A DNA stretch of 33,256 nt from a bacterium (GTDB taxonomy: Bacteria; Sysuimicrobiota; Sysuimicrobiia; Sysuimicrobiales; Segetimicrobiaceae), in the NCBI GenBank assembly GCA_035308905.1, contig DATGFS010000069.1, positions 1-33,256 on the forward strand. Direction: 5' to 3'. How positions within the stretch are numbered: the first letter of the stretch is position 1; each line of letters starts with the position of its first letter. Positions 23,416 through 31,716 of this stretch are shown here, piece after piece. A program made the position numbers and the translations under genes. The notes under the pieces are model-generated. The model saw only the letters and a program-made list of their open reading frames with translations, was not told the DNA's origin and made no database searches.

Positions 23416-24582
23416 CTAGCTGCGCGGCTTGACGACCCGGGGCGACGGCGCGTGCCCGTCGAGCACGAACCGGGTGTCCAGATTCTTGAGCCGTTCCATG
23501 ATGCCCCCGTACTCGAGTTCTTCCATCCCGAGCATCGCCGGGTTGAAGAAGCCCTGCGCGCGGATCTCGGCGCCCTTCTCCACCGCTTTGTTCCGGAAGA
23601 CGTCCCACACCGGGTTTTTGAACAGGTCCACCGGTCCGGTCAGCACGCCGTCACGCACCGAGTACCCCGCCGCCGACACCATCGGCAGACAGTAGAAGAT
23701 GCTCGAATCGGTGTTCATCGGCACCGGCGCAAGCGGCATGTTATGGCTGCCGCGGGTGTCGCCGGCCACGAACGGAACCTTGCTGAACGCGAGCCCGAAC
23801 TCTTCGGTCGCCGGGAAGATCCGCTGCGTGCGCACGATCGCCACGGGGTCGTCCTTCCCGACGTACTTGCCGGCGATGTGCTTCAACCGCGTCGTGCTGA
23901 GCGCCGCCGCCTGCTCTTCCGGATGCGCCCGCGAATGAATGCTCTTGACAACGAACCGGCCGGTGTCGCGCAGGAGCGTCGCAAGATCGTAGAGGTCCTC
24001 CGGCGCGTGCAGCGTGATCTCGCGCTCCGCCTCGGTGTGGTTGACGTCCACGACCGTAAACGTAAACCCCTTGCCGATGTCCGGACTCAGCAGCAGGCCG
24101 GAGCAGTACATCGGGTCGCAGAACGTCAGGTACAGCAGAAGGTTGAAGGCGCCGGGCTCCGTCTTGTCGGCGGTCAGCACCATGAACGGCTCGGCCGCCC
24201 GCTCGGTGATCTCCATCTCCGCGACGCCCGGCCCCATCCCCTGAACGTTGCCGGAGAACTCGCTCTTCAGCAAGTCCTGCTTCGCCCCGTAGAGGCCCTG
24301 CCGCTCCGCGATCGACCCCGCGGCCATGAACACGTCGAACGCCAGCCGGTGGATCTCTTCCGCGCCCGCGCCCCGCTTGTGCGTCATCAACAGACAGATG
24401 TCGTCGCCCGTGTGCGTCACGCGAAAATCGATCAGTGAGGCGCTGCGGCGGGCCTCCAGCATCTGCGAGGCGGCCTGCAGCATCTCCGGACTCGGCTGGG
24501 TGTGGCCCGCGATGCTGCCGACGTCCGCCTTGATCGCTGTGAGCGTGACCCGGGATCGGCCCGAGCCTGCGGAACTGGCCAT
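23416..24582 (-). CDS. Bifunctional fructose-1,6-bisphosphate aldolase/phosphatase (class V FBPase)
   Basis: This 388-residue protein starts at an ATG behind CGGAGGTGTACCG. It is the archaeal-type FBPA/P, which condenses DHAP and glyceraldehyde-3-phosphate and then dephosphorylates FBP to fructose-6-phosphate, driving gluconeogenesis one way. The Mg-binding ADVGSIAGH (Asp20, His27), HTGDD (Asp60-61), GLYGAKQD and TADKTEPG (Asp139) are present. The aldolase Schiff-base Lys lies in KYVGKDDP (Tyr240, Lys243, Asp244-245), as in the characterised archaeal enzymes, and DPMYCSGLLLSPDIGKGF is another family block. Its N-terminal 9 residues are extra. It follows the Dpp permease by 107 bp and probably shares its transcript. 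No FBP aldolase or FBPase of another class is in the window. Confidence 0.93.
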   Translation of the reverse strand: MASSAGSGRSRVTLTAIKADVGSIAGHTQPSPEMLQAASQMLEARRSASLIDFRVTHTGDDICLLMTHKRGAGAEEIHRLAFDVFMAAGSIAERQGLYGAKQDLLKSEFSGNVQGMGPGVAEMEITERAAEPFMVLTADKTEPGAFNLLLYLTFCDPMYCSGLLLSPDIGKGFTFTVVDVNHTEAEREITLHAPEDLYDLATLLRDTGRFVVKSIHSRAHPEEQAAALSTTRLKHIAGKYVGKDDPVAIVRTQRIFPATEEFGLAFSKVPFVAGDTRGSHNMPLAPVPMNTDSSIFYCLPMVSAAGYSVRDGVLTGPVDLFKNPVWDVFRNKAVEKGAEIRAQGFFNPAMLGMEELEYGGIMERLKNLDTRFVLDGHAPSPRVVKPRS

Positions 24583-24689
24583 CGGTACACCTCCGGAGGA
24601 CTTCTGCGCGGACGTAGAGATCGGTGCAGGGCTGTGTTCGGCGGGAGGGGACGCGTCCTCCTCCTCATCGATGCGCGCAGTGCGGTTGG

Positions 24690-25643
24690 CTAGAAAACGC
24701 GGGTCGGGTCGAGCGCGTCCCGGAGGCCGTCACCGACGTAGTTGATCGAAAGGATGGCCAGACAGATCATGATGCCCGGGAAGAGCGCCATGTGAGGCGC
24801 GAGATCGAGGTAGTTCTGCGCGTCGAACAGGAGCCGCCCCCAGGTGGGGACATCCGGCGGAAAGCCATACCCGAGAAACGAGAGCGTCGACTCGAGCAGT
24901 ATCGCCGCGGCCACGGAGAGCGTCCCGGCCACGATGACGGGGCTGAGCACGTTCGGCAGGATATGCCGGACCATCTGCGTGATCGGGCCGACGCCGACGC
25001 TTCGGGCGGCTTCGACGAACTCCTTTTCCTTGACCGCGAGGAATCCCGCCCGCACGAGCCGCGCCGTCGGCATCCAGTTCAGGATGCCGATCACGCTGAC
25101 GATCAGCACGAACGTACCGACCTGCGTGCCCAAATGACGGGTGATCGTGTCGTGGAACAGGTAGACGATCAGCAGGAGCAGCACGAGCGCCGGAAACGAC
25201 AGAAACATGTCCGTGACCCGCATCAACACGTTGTCGATCTGGCCGCCGAAGAAGCCCGCGACCGCGCCGACGAGCACGCCGAGGGTGATGGATGTCAGCA
25301 TCGCCGCAAAGCCCACGGCGATCGAGATGCGCCCGCCGTACAAGACGCGGGCGAGCATGTCCTGGCCGAGATCGTTGGTGCCGAACGGATGCTCCGCGCT
25401 CGGCGGCGACATCGAGTGGCCGAAGTCGATCGCGTTGATGGGCACCCGGTAGACGATGGGCCCTACCAGGCACCCAAACGTCAGCAGCAGGAACGTCGCG
25501 GCCCCGGCCATCGCGAGACGGTGCCGGCGAAACCGGCGCCAGGCGTCGCCCCACAGGGTCCGCGCGCGGCGCGGGCGCTCGAACGCGAGCCGGGCGGCGA
25601 TCGGGCCGAGCTGCGCGACTTGGCCGGAGCGCGTGCTAGCCAT
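24690..25643 (-). CDS. Dpp/Opp-type peptide ABC transporter permease, DppC-like
   Basis: This 317-residue permease starts at an ATG overlapping the DppB-like stop by 8 bp. A cytoplasmic N-terminal part with WRRFRRHRLAMAGA precedes TM1, followed by the DppC-type external loop (HPFGTNDLGQDMLARVLYGGRIS). The BPD_transp_1 core contains EFVEAARSVGVGP, the EAA loop that contacts the ATPase. About six TM segments are seen. The C-terminal WGRLLFDAQNYL and GDGLRDALDPTRVF are family endings. It forms the membrane channel with the DppB-like protein. No gene for the ATPase partners follows; the next gene is FBPA/P. Confidence 0.93.
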   Translation of the reverse strand: MASTRSGQVAQLGPIAARLAFERPRRARTLWGDAWRRFRRHRLAMAGAATFLLLTFGCLVGPIVYRVPINAIDFGHSMSPPSAEHPFGTNDLGQDMLARVLYGGRISIAVGFAAMLTSITLGVLVGAVAGFFGGQIDNVLMRVTDMFLSFPALVLLLLIVYLFHDTITRHLGTQVGTFVLIVSVIGILNWMPTARLVRAGFLAVKEKEFVEAARSVGVGPITQMVRHILPNVLSPVIVAGTLSVAAAILLESTLSFLGYGFPPDVPTWGRLLFDAQNYLDLAPHMALFPGIMICLAILSINYVGDGLRDALDPTRVF

Positions 25644-26580
25644 AGCGGATCCTCGGATCGAGGGTGCCGTAGATGACGTCGGCGACCAGGTTCAAGAGCA
25701 CGACCAGGATCGCCGCCACGAACGCGATGGCCATCAGGACCGGGGTGTCGCTGTTTTGCAGCGACGAGATCAAGAGCGAGCCGATTCCGGGCACGCGGAA
25801 GATCTGCTCGGTCACCACGGCGCCGGTAAAGACGCCGGGCAGCTGCAGCGCGATCAGCGTGACCACCGGGATCAGGCTGTTGCGCAGGACGTGGCGCAGG
25901 ATCACCTTCCGCTGCGCCAGGCCTTTCGCGCGGGCCGTCCGGACGTAGTCCAACCCGACGTTGTCGAGCATCGACGAGCGCACGAACCGGGTCAGCGACG
26001 CCGACTGGAACAGCGCCAGCACGGCCACGGGCATGATCGTCTGCTTGATGATTCCGATCGGATCGTGCACCTGCACGTTATAGATGAAGGGCAGCCACCG
26101 CAGCCGGACGCTGAAGATAATGATCATCAGGATGCCGGTGAAGAACGTCGGCAGCGAGTACCCGACAAACGCCGCCGTGGTCGCGATCTGGTCGGACAGC
26201 GAGTACTGTCTCACCGCCGAAATCACGCCGACCGGGATCGCGATCAGCACCGCCAGGAGGTAGGCGGAGCCGAGCACCCACAGGTCGGTCGGCAGCCGCT
26301 GCATCAGGAGGCGCGTCACCGCCATGTGGCTGCCGAACGAGTAACCCCAGTTGCCCAGCGCCCAGGACTCGGCCCACTTGACGTAGCGGATCGGGAGCGG
26401 CTGATCGAGGCCCATCTGGTGCAGGATGTTCTGCCGCACCTCGGCCGGCACGTCGGGATTTGTCGCCAGACCCGCCAGCGGATCGCCCGGCGCCAGCGCC
26501 ACGATGGCGAACACGGCCATGCTGATCAGGACCAGCGTGGGAATGGCGGTCAGCAGGCGACGGACGATGTACTGGGTCAT
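25636..26580 (-). CDS. Dpp/Opp-type peptide ABC transporter permease, DppB-like
   Basis: This 314-residue protein starts at the ATG at 26580, with a modest ribosome site (TAGGAT). The N-terminal MTQYIVRRLLTAIPTLVLIS leads into TM1 and the MGLDQPLPIRYVKWAESWALGN loop typical of DppB. The permease core has DYVRTARAKGLAQRKVILRHVLRN, the EAA motif that binds the ATPase, and ends in DVIYGTLDPRIRYG. Six TM helices are expected. It pairs with the DppC-like protein encoded in the overlapping next gene. The binding protein gene upstream ends 83 bp before it, with a GC-rich hairpin in between that could lower its expression relative to the binding protein. Confidence 0.93.
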   Translation of the reverse strand: MTQYIVRRLLTAIPTLVLISMAVFAIVALAPGDPLAGLATNPDVPAEVRQNILHQMGLDQPLPIRYVKWAESWALGNWGYSFGSHMAVTRLLMQRLPTDLWVLGSAYLLAVLIAIPVGVISAVRQYSLSDQIATTAAFVGYSLPTFFTGILMIIIFSVRLRWLPFIYNVQVHDPIGIIKQTIMPVAVLALFQSASLTRFVRSSMLDNVGLDYVRTARAKGLAQRKVILRHVLRNSLIPVVTLIALQLPGVFTGAVVTEQIFRVPGIGSLLISSLQNSDTPVLMAIAFVAAILVVLLNLVADVIYGTLDPRIRYG

Positions 26581-26618
26581 CGCATCCTACGCGCGATCGC
26601 CGAAGCGGGATGGGGTCG

Positions 26619-26658
26619 CGCCGGGCCCGGCGGCGGGATGCGCCGCCGGGCCCCGGCG
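26619..26658 (-). terminator. GC-rich hairpin between the binding-protein and permease genes
   Basis: Two arms of about 17 bp pair with one bulge around a GGATG loop, just after the stop of the first binding-protein gene. No U-run follows. Such stems between a periplasmic binding protein and its permease often act as partial terminators or as a 3' stabiliser that raises the binding-protein level. Confidence 0.5.
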
Positions 26659-26663
26659 TGCTT

Positions 26664-28460
26664 TTACCCCGTGCGCTTCCAGTCCGCGATATTCCACGTC
26701 TCCGCGTCGAACGCGGTCATGTTCTTGCCGGTGTCGAGCGTCTTCCCCCGGGCCGACGCGGACTTGCGGTTGATCAGCGGGATCCCGGCCACCTGGTCGA
26801 CCGCCACGTCGTTGGCCTTGATCCAGAGCTCCGCGTTCTTCTGCGGGTCGAGCTCCTTCAGGGCTTCGTCGAACAGCTTGTTGTAGTCCGCGCTCTGCCA
26901 GCGGACCAGATTGTCGCCGGACCAGTTGTTCTCTTTCTGCGCGATGTCGCGGGCCGGGTCGCCGCTGTACCACTGCCGCATGTACGGAATCGGCGAGAGG
27001 CTGAACGAGTCGGTGAACATCTCGATGTCGCGGTACAAGTGCGCGATCGTGTCGTTGTTGCCCGGCGAGCTGCTGAAGAAGACGCCGGCGTCCACCGACT
27101 GCAAATTGACCTTCGCGCCCAGTTTGTCGAAGCCGGCCTTGACGATTTGCTGCTCCTTCTGCCGCAGGCTGTTCACGCTGGTCACGTAGTTGACTTCCAT
27201 CTTGATGCCGTTCTTTTCGCGGACACCGTCCGGCCCGCGCTTCCATCCCGCCTCATCCAGCAGGCTGTTCGCTTTGTTGAGATCCATCGTCATCTTGGTG
27301 TTCTTGGAGTAGTACTTGCTCGGCGTCGTGAGCAGGTTCGGGGACGCGTCGCCAGTCTGGCCGTACAGCTGCGACGCCATCGTCTGCCGGTCGACCGCGA
27401 GCGCGAGCGCCTGGCGCACTTTGAGGTCCGACAGGAACGGATGTTTGGTCTTGACGGAGGAGCGCTGGCCGTCCACCTCTTTGTTCGGATCGGTCTCGTT
27501 GAGATAGAGGCACTCTACCCCGCCGCCCGGCTCGGTGAGCAGCGTGCCTTTGCCGCCGGCGATCATGTGCTCGAGCACGGGCCACTCGACCTGCAGGTTC
27601 CACGCGTAGTCGTACTCGCCGGTTTCGAGCACGGCGCGCGCCGCGGACACCGCGTCCCCGCCGCCCTTCATCTGCACCTGGCTGAACGCCGGCTTGTTCG
27701 GGTCGCGGTAGTACGGGTTGGGCTTGTAGACCACGAGGTCGCCCGGCCGGAACGTCTCCACCAGATACGGCCCCGTGCCGAAGGACTTGAGGTTGAAGGG
27801 CGCGTTGCGCGAGTTCGACCCGACGTAGGCGTCGAGCGCGTGGCGCGGGAGAATCGCGCCGTACGATCCGACGAACGGAATGTACCAGAACGGCGTGGGG
27901 TCTTTGAACGTGACCTTCACCGTGTACGCGTTGACCGGCTCGACCTTGGCGATGTTTGTGTAGCTGCCGTAGCTGGTGGCGCCGGTCTGCTTGTTGATCA
28001 CATACTGGTAGGTAAAGACGACGTCGTCGGACGTGAACGCCCGGCCGTCGGCCCATTTGACGCCCTGCTTGAGCTTGTAGGTGACGGAGCGGCCGTCTTT
28101 GGCCACGCCGCCGTTGGCGAGGGTCGGCACCTCCGCGGCCAGCACCGCGGTGAAGTTGCCCGCCGTGTCCGCGCTCAGCAGCGGCTCCATCACGATCCGC
28201 GAGGCGTGGTAATCCTTCGTGCCGTTGGCCAGGTGCAGGTTCACGATCGTCGGCGCCTGCCAGTAGAGCAGCTTCAAGGTACCCTGCGCGCCGCGGCCGG
28301 CCGCCGCCGCCTGCGCGGGCAGCGCGGTCGCGCGGTCGAGCAGCGTCCATGCCGCGCCGAGCGACAGGCCGAGCTCGCCCATCCGTACCACAACTTGGCG
28401 CCGCGTCAACCGGCGGCCTCGGAAATCCCTGACGAGCTTTCCGATATCGTCCTTCTGCAT
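26664..28460 (-). CDS. Family-5 peptide/oligopeptide substrate-binding protein (copy 1)
   Basis: This 598-residue SBP starts at an ATG behind GCAAAGGGAGGCGCTC. An N-terminal segment with LTRRQVVVRMGELGLSLGAAW (about 17-37) resembles a Tat-type twin-Arg signal, though the n-region is long. The SBP_bac_5 fold follows, with LKLLYWQAP, YKLKQGVKWADGRAFTSDDVVFTYQY (the family signature region), SFGTGPYLVETFRPGDLVVYKPNPYY and DLKVRQALALAVDRQTMA. It binds peptides or other oligomers outside the membrane and passes them to the DppB/C-like permeases. It is very similar along its full length to the next gene, copy 2. The ligand cannot be predicted from sequence alone. Confidence 0.93.
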   Translation of the reverse strand: MQKDDIGKLVRDFRGRRLTRRQVVVRMGELGLSLGAAWTLLDRATALPAQAAAAGRGAQGTLKLLYWQAPTIVNLHLANGTKDYHASRIVMEPLLSADTAGNFTAVLAAEVPTLANGGVAKDGRSVTYKLKQGVKWADGRAFTSDDVVFTYQYVINKQTGATSYGSYTNIAKVEPVNAYTVKVTFKDPTPFWYIPFVGSYGAILPRHALDAYVGSNSRNAPFNLKSFGTGPYLVETFRPGDLVVYKPNPYYRDPNKPAFSQVQMKGGGDAVSAARAVLETGEYDYAWNLQVEWPVLEHMIAGGKGTLLTEPGGGVECLYLNETDPNKEVDGQRSSVKTKHPFLSDLKVRQALALAVDRQTMASQLYGQTGDASPNLLTTPSKYYSKNTKMTMDLNKANSLLDEAGWKRGPDGVREKNGIKMEVNYVTSVNSLRQKEQQIVKAGFDKLGAKVNLQSVDAGVFFSSSPGNNDTIAHLYRDIEMFTDSFSLSPIPYMRQWYSGDPARDIAQKENNWSGDNLVRWQSADYNKLFDEALKELDPQKNAELWIKANDVAVDQVAGIPLINRKSASARGKTLDTGKNMTAFDAETWNIADWKRTG

Positions 28461-28498
28461 AAGAGCGCCTCCCTTTGCGCGGGCGGGGCGCCGCCGGG

Positions 28499-30298
28499 TC
28501 AGGCTTTACGCCGCCAGTCCGCGATGTTGCGCGTTTCGCTGTCGAACGGGCTCATGTTCTTGCCCACGTCGAGGTTATTGGATCGGACCGACACGATTTT
28601 GCGATCGATGAGCGGAATCGAGATCGCCTGATCGACGACGATGTCGTTCATCTTGATCCAGAGCGCGGCGTTCTTCTGCGGATCGAGCTCCTTCTCCGCC
28701 GCGTCGTACAGGGTGTTGTACTCCTTGCTCGTCCACCGGCAGATGTTGAGCCCGGACCAGCTGTTCTCTTTTTGCGCGAGGTCCTTGGCGGGGTCGCCGC
28801 TGTAGAATCGCCCCATGTACTGCAGCGGGAACGGTGACCCGAACGTCGAGGTGAACATCTCCAGGTCTCGGTAGAAGTGGGCGTACGTGTCGTTGTTGCC
28901 GGGCGAGCTGCTGAAGAAAACGCCGGCGTCCACGGACTGCAGCGTCAGCGCGGCGCCGACCTTGGAGAAGCCGTCCTTGACGATCTGCTGCTCCTTCTGC
29001 CGCAGGCTGTTCACGCTGGTGACGTACGTCGCCTGGAGCTTCACGCCGCCCTTCTCGCGAATCCCGTCCGGACCTTTCTTCCAGCCGGCCTCGTCGAGCA
29101 GCCGGTTCGCGCGCTCGATGTCGAACGTGATCTTGGTGTTCTTGGATGACAGCGAGGACGGCGTCGTCAGCACGTTCGCCGTGGCATCGCCCTCGAGGCC
29201 GTAGAGCTGCTTGGCCATCGTGCCGCGATCGATCGCGAGCGCCAGCGCCTGACGCACCTTCAGGTCGGTCAGGAACGGGTGCGGCGCCTTGACCGAGGAG
29301 CGCTGGCCGTCGATGTCTTTGTTGGGATCGGTTTGGTTGCAGTAGATCTGTTCGACACCCCCGCCGAGTTCCGTGAGGATGGACCCTTTGCCGGCCGCCA
29401 GCATGTGCTCCAGCACAGGCCACTCCACCTGCATGTTCCAGGCGTAGTCGTATTCGCCGGTCTCCAGCACCGCCCGCGCGGCGGACACGGCGTCCCCGCC
29501 GCCCTTGATCTGCACCTGGCTGAACGCCGGTTTGTTGGGCTCACGGTAGTACTCGTTGATCGAATAGACCACCAAATCGCCCGGCCGGAACGTGTCCACC
29601 TTGTAGGGGCCGGTGCCGAACGATTTTAGATTGAAGGGCGCGTTGCGCGCGTTCGAGCCGACGTACGCATCGAGCGCGTGCCGGGGAAGGACGACCCCGT
29701 CCTCGCCGACAAACGGCGCATACCATGCGGGCGTCGGCGTTTTAAACGTGATCTTGACCGTGTGGGTGTCGATCGGCTCGACCTTGTCCACCGTCGTGTA
29801 ATAGCCGTAGGTCGTCGCCGCGGTCTGCTTGTTTTGCACGTACTGGAAAGTGAACACAACGTCGTCGGAAGTGAAATTGCGCCCGTCCGCCCATTTCACG
29901 CCCTGCTTGAGCTTGTACGTGACCGACCGGCCGTCCGCCGAAATCCCGCCGTTCTGCCGGGACGGCACCTCGGCTGCCAGCACGGGCGTGAAGCGCCCGG
30001 CGGCGTCGACCGTCAACAGTGGCTCGAGGACCGGCCGCGATGCGTGAAAGTCCTTGGTGCCCTGCGCCAGGTGCGGGTTGACGATGGTCGGCGCCTGCCA
30101 GTAGAGGAGCTTGAGCGTGCCTTGCGAGCCCCGGCCGGCCGCGGCCGCGCGCGCGGGCAGCGCCGTCGCGCGGTCGAGCACCGCCCAAATCGCCGTGATG
30201 CCGAGCCCGAGGTCCATCATTCTGGCCACTACTTGCCGGCGGCTGAGCCGGCCGGTCTTCAACTCCTTCAGCAATTGCGCGATGTCGCGGTCCGCCAT
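28499..30298 (-). CDS. Family-5 peptide/oligopeptide substrate-binding protein (copy 2)
   Basis: This 599-residue protein starts at an ATG at 30298 that follows AAGGGGGCACGGA; an upstream start at 30319 has no ribosome site. It shares with copy 1 the twin-Arg-like signal (LSRRQVVARMMDLGLGITAIW), LKLLYWQAPTIVN, the DGRNFTSDDVVFTFQYV signature and the SSSPGNND stretch. Differences cluster in surface and pocket segments such as GGVEQIYCNQTDPN against GGVECLYLNETDPN in copy 1. It is first in the importer operon, divergent from glucokinase. The tandem pair suggests two ligands served by one permease pair, or gene dosage. The gap to copy 1 is 38 bp. Confidence 0.93.
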   Translation of the reverse strand: MADRDIAQLLKELKTGRLSRRQVVARMMDLGLGITAIWAVLDRATALPARAAAAGRGSQGTLKLLYWQAPTIVNPHLAQGTKDFHASRPVLEPLLTVDAAGRFTPVLAAEVPSRQNGGISADGRSVTYKLKQGVKWADGRNFTSDDVVFTFQYVQNKQTAATTYGYYTTVDKVEPIDTHTVKITFKTPTPAWYAPFVGEDGVVLPRHALDAYVGSNARNAPFNLKSFGTGPYKVDTFRPGDLVVYSINEYYREPNKPAFSQVQIKGGGDAVSAARAVLETGEYDYAWNMQVEWPVLEHMLAAGKGSILTELGGGVEQIYCNQTDPNKDIDGQRSSVKAPHPFLTDLKVRQALALAIDRGTMAKQLYGLEGDATANVLTTPSSLSSKNTKITFDIERANRLLDEAGWKKGPDGIREKGGVKLQATYVTSVNSLRQKEQQIVKDGFSKVGAALTLQSVDAGVFFSSSPGNNDTYAHFYRDLEMFTSTFGSPFPLQYMGRFYSGDPAKDLAQKENSWSGLNICRWTSKEYNTLYDAAEKELDPQKNAALWIKMNDIVVDQAISIPLIDRKIVSVRSNNLDVGKNMSPFDSETRNIADWRRKA

Positions 30299-30442
30299 TC
30301 CGTGCCCCCTTCTCGTCACGTCTGCCGGATGCGCCGCTGAGCGTGACCCCGGCGCGCCCGACCCTTACGGTTCCCCTACGCCAAGGACGGCCACGATGTT
30401 TCGCGGTACCCGGTGCGAGTCCTGCGGCGGGCGCCGCCGTTT

Positions 30443-30523
30443 GCCCTGTCTGGCGCAGGACCTCCGCCGCCTTCGCGGCTCCTGCCCTGTCTGCGCAGGA
30501 CCTCCGCCGCCTTCGCGGCTCCT
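30443..30523. repeat. Two-copy 41/40-bp tandem repeat with hairpin potential
   Basis: Copy 1 (30443-30483) and copy 2 (30484-30523) differ by one base deletion. Each copy contains GCAGGA...TCCTGC arms enclosing a GCCGC-CTTC-GCGGC stem-loop, so each transcript copy would fold into a stem with an internal bulge. It lies in the 261-bp divergent region between the binding-protein gene and glucokinase. It resembles REP-like dispersed hairpins; no other copy was noticed in the window. Confidence 0.75.
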
Positions 30524-30559
30524 GCAGGACCGTGACACCCCCGCGACGGAGCGGACGGT

Positions 30560-31597
30560 ATGGCGCGACGCGAACTGTTGTTGGTCGGTGACGTCGGCGG
30601 CACCAACACCCGGCTGGCCCTCTACGAGGACGGCGGGCGGGGCCGCGGAGCGGCCCGCCGGCGCGGCGACGCCGTTCGCCTGGTCGAACCCGCGGCCTTT
30701 CCGAGCGGGGCCTCGCCGTCGCTGGAGGGTCTCGTCAAAGAGTACCTGCGGCGGACCGGCGCCCGGCCGGCACGCGCCGCCTTCGGCGTCGCGGGGCCGG
30801 TGGTCGGCGGCCGCGCCGAGATCACCAACCTCCCTTGGCGCCTTTCGGAGGGCGCGCTGCGCCGGACGCTCGGGGTGCGGGCGGTGCGGCTGCTCAACGA
30901 CCTGGTCGCCATCGCCTGGGCCGTTCCCGTCCTCGGCCTGCGGGACACGCGAAGTATCAACCGGGGCGCGGCCGAGCGGGGCGGCACGATCGGCGTCGTG
31001 GCGCCCGGCACGGGACTCGGCCAGGCGTTCCTGACGTGGGACGGCGCACGATACCGCGCCCACCCGTCTGAAGGGGGCCACAGCGACTTCGCCCCGCCGA
31101 CAGACTTGGCCGCCGATCTCCTCGCGTTCATGCGGCGGACGGTGCCGCACGTGAGCGTCGAGTGGGTCTGCTCCGGGATGGGCATTCCGCACCTCTACGC
31201 GTTTCTGAAGTCGCGCGGCGAACCGGAGCCCGCGTGGCTGGCCGACCGGCTCGCCGCCGGGGACGATCCGGCGCCGGTCATTGCCGCCGCCGCGCTCGAC
31301 CGCGAGCGGCCGTGTCCGATCGCGTCGGCGACCCTCGACCTGTTCGTCGACATCCTGGGCGCCGAGGCGGGCAATCTGGCCGTGAAGGTCCTCGCGACCG
31401 GGGGCGTCTACCTGGCCGGCGGCATCCCGCCCAAGATCGCGGACGCGCTGACCGACGGCCGCTTCATGCGGGCGTTTACGCGCAAGGGCCGGCTTACCGA
31501 ACTGCTGTCGCGCATTCCCGTGCGGCTCGTGGTCCATCCCGAACCTGCGCTCGTCGGCGCGGTCCGCGCGGTGCTGGCGGACACCGACAGCCGCTAG
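30560..31597 (+). CDS. glk: Glucokinase (Glk family)
   Basis: This 345-residue protein has the length and motifs of the bacterial Glk family (COG0837-type) rather than ROK. The ATG at 30560 follows GGAGCGGACGGT. The phosphate-binding GDVGGTNTRLALYE lies at 10-23, a substrate region at FGVAGPVVGGRAEITNLPW (the Asn of TNLPW binds glucose), LLNDLVAIAWAVP holds the likely catalytic Asp, GVVAPGTGLGQAFL binds phosphate, and a SEGGHSDFAP block follows. It phosphorylates glucose to glucose-6-phosphate with ATP. It is divergent from the peptide importer/FBPA/P operon. The next gene on plus, an aldo/keto reductase, begins 119 bp later, perhaps separately. Confidence 0.93.
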   Translation: MARRELLLVGDVGGTNTRLALYEDGGRGRGAARRRGDAVRLVEPAAFPSGASPSLEGLVKEYLRRTGARPARAAFGVAGPVVGGRAEITNLPWRLSEGALRRTLGVRAVRLLNDLVAIAWAVPVLGLRDTRSINRGAAERGGTIGVVAPGTGLGQAFLTWDGARYRAHPSEGGHSDFAPPTDLAADLLAFMRRTVPHVSVEWVCSGMGIPHLYAFLKSRGEPEPAWLADRLAAGDDPAPVIAAAALDRERPCPIASATLDLFVDILGAEAGNLAVKVLATGGVYLAGGIPPKIADALTDGRFMRAFTRKGRLTELLSRIPVRLVVHPEPALVGAVRAVLADTDSR

Positions 31598-31607
31598 AGG
31601 CACCCGC

Positions 31608-31626
31608 CCTGCCGGTCCGCGGCAGG
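31608..31626 (+). terminator. Weak hairpin after glucokinase
   Basis: CCTGCCG and CGGCAGG pair around GTCCG, 10 bp past the stop. There is no U-run, so this may only be a minor terminator or processing site. Confidence 0.3.
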
Positions 31627-31716
31627 CCCCCGCACGCACGGCCGCCAATGCTCTCAAGCAGTGATTGGTCGGGTCGGGCGGCCGGCCAACGATACGCAGA
31701 CGGGAGGTTTTGATCG

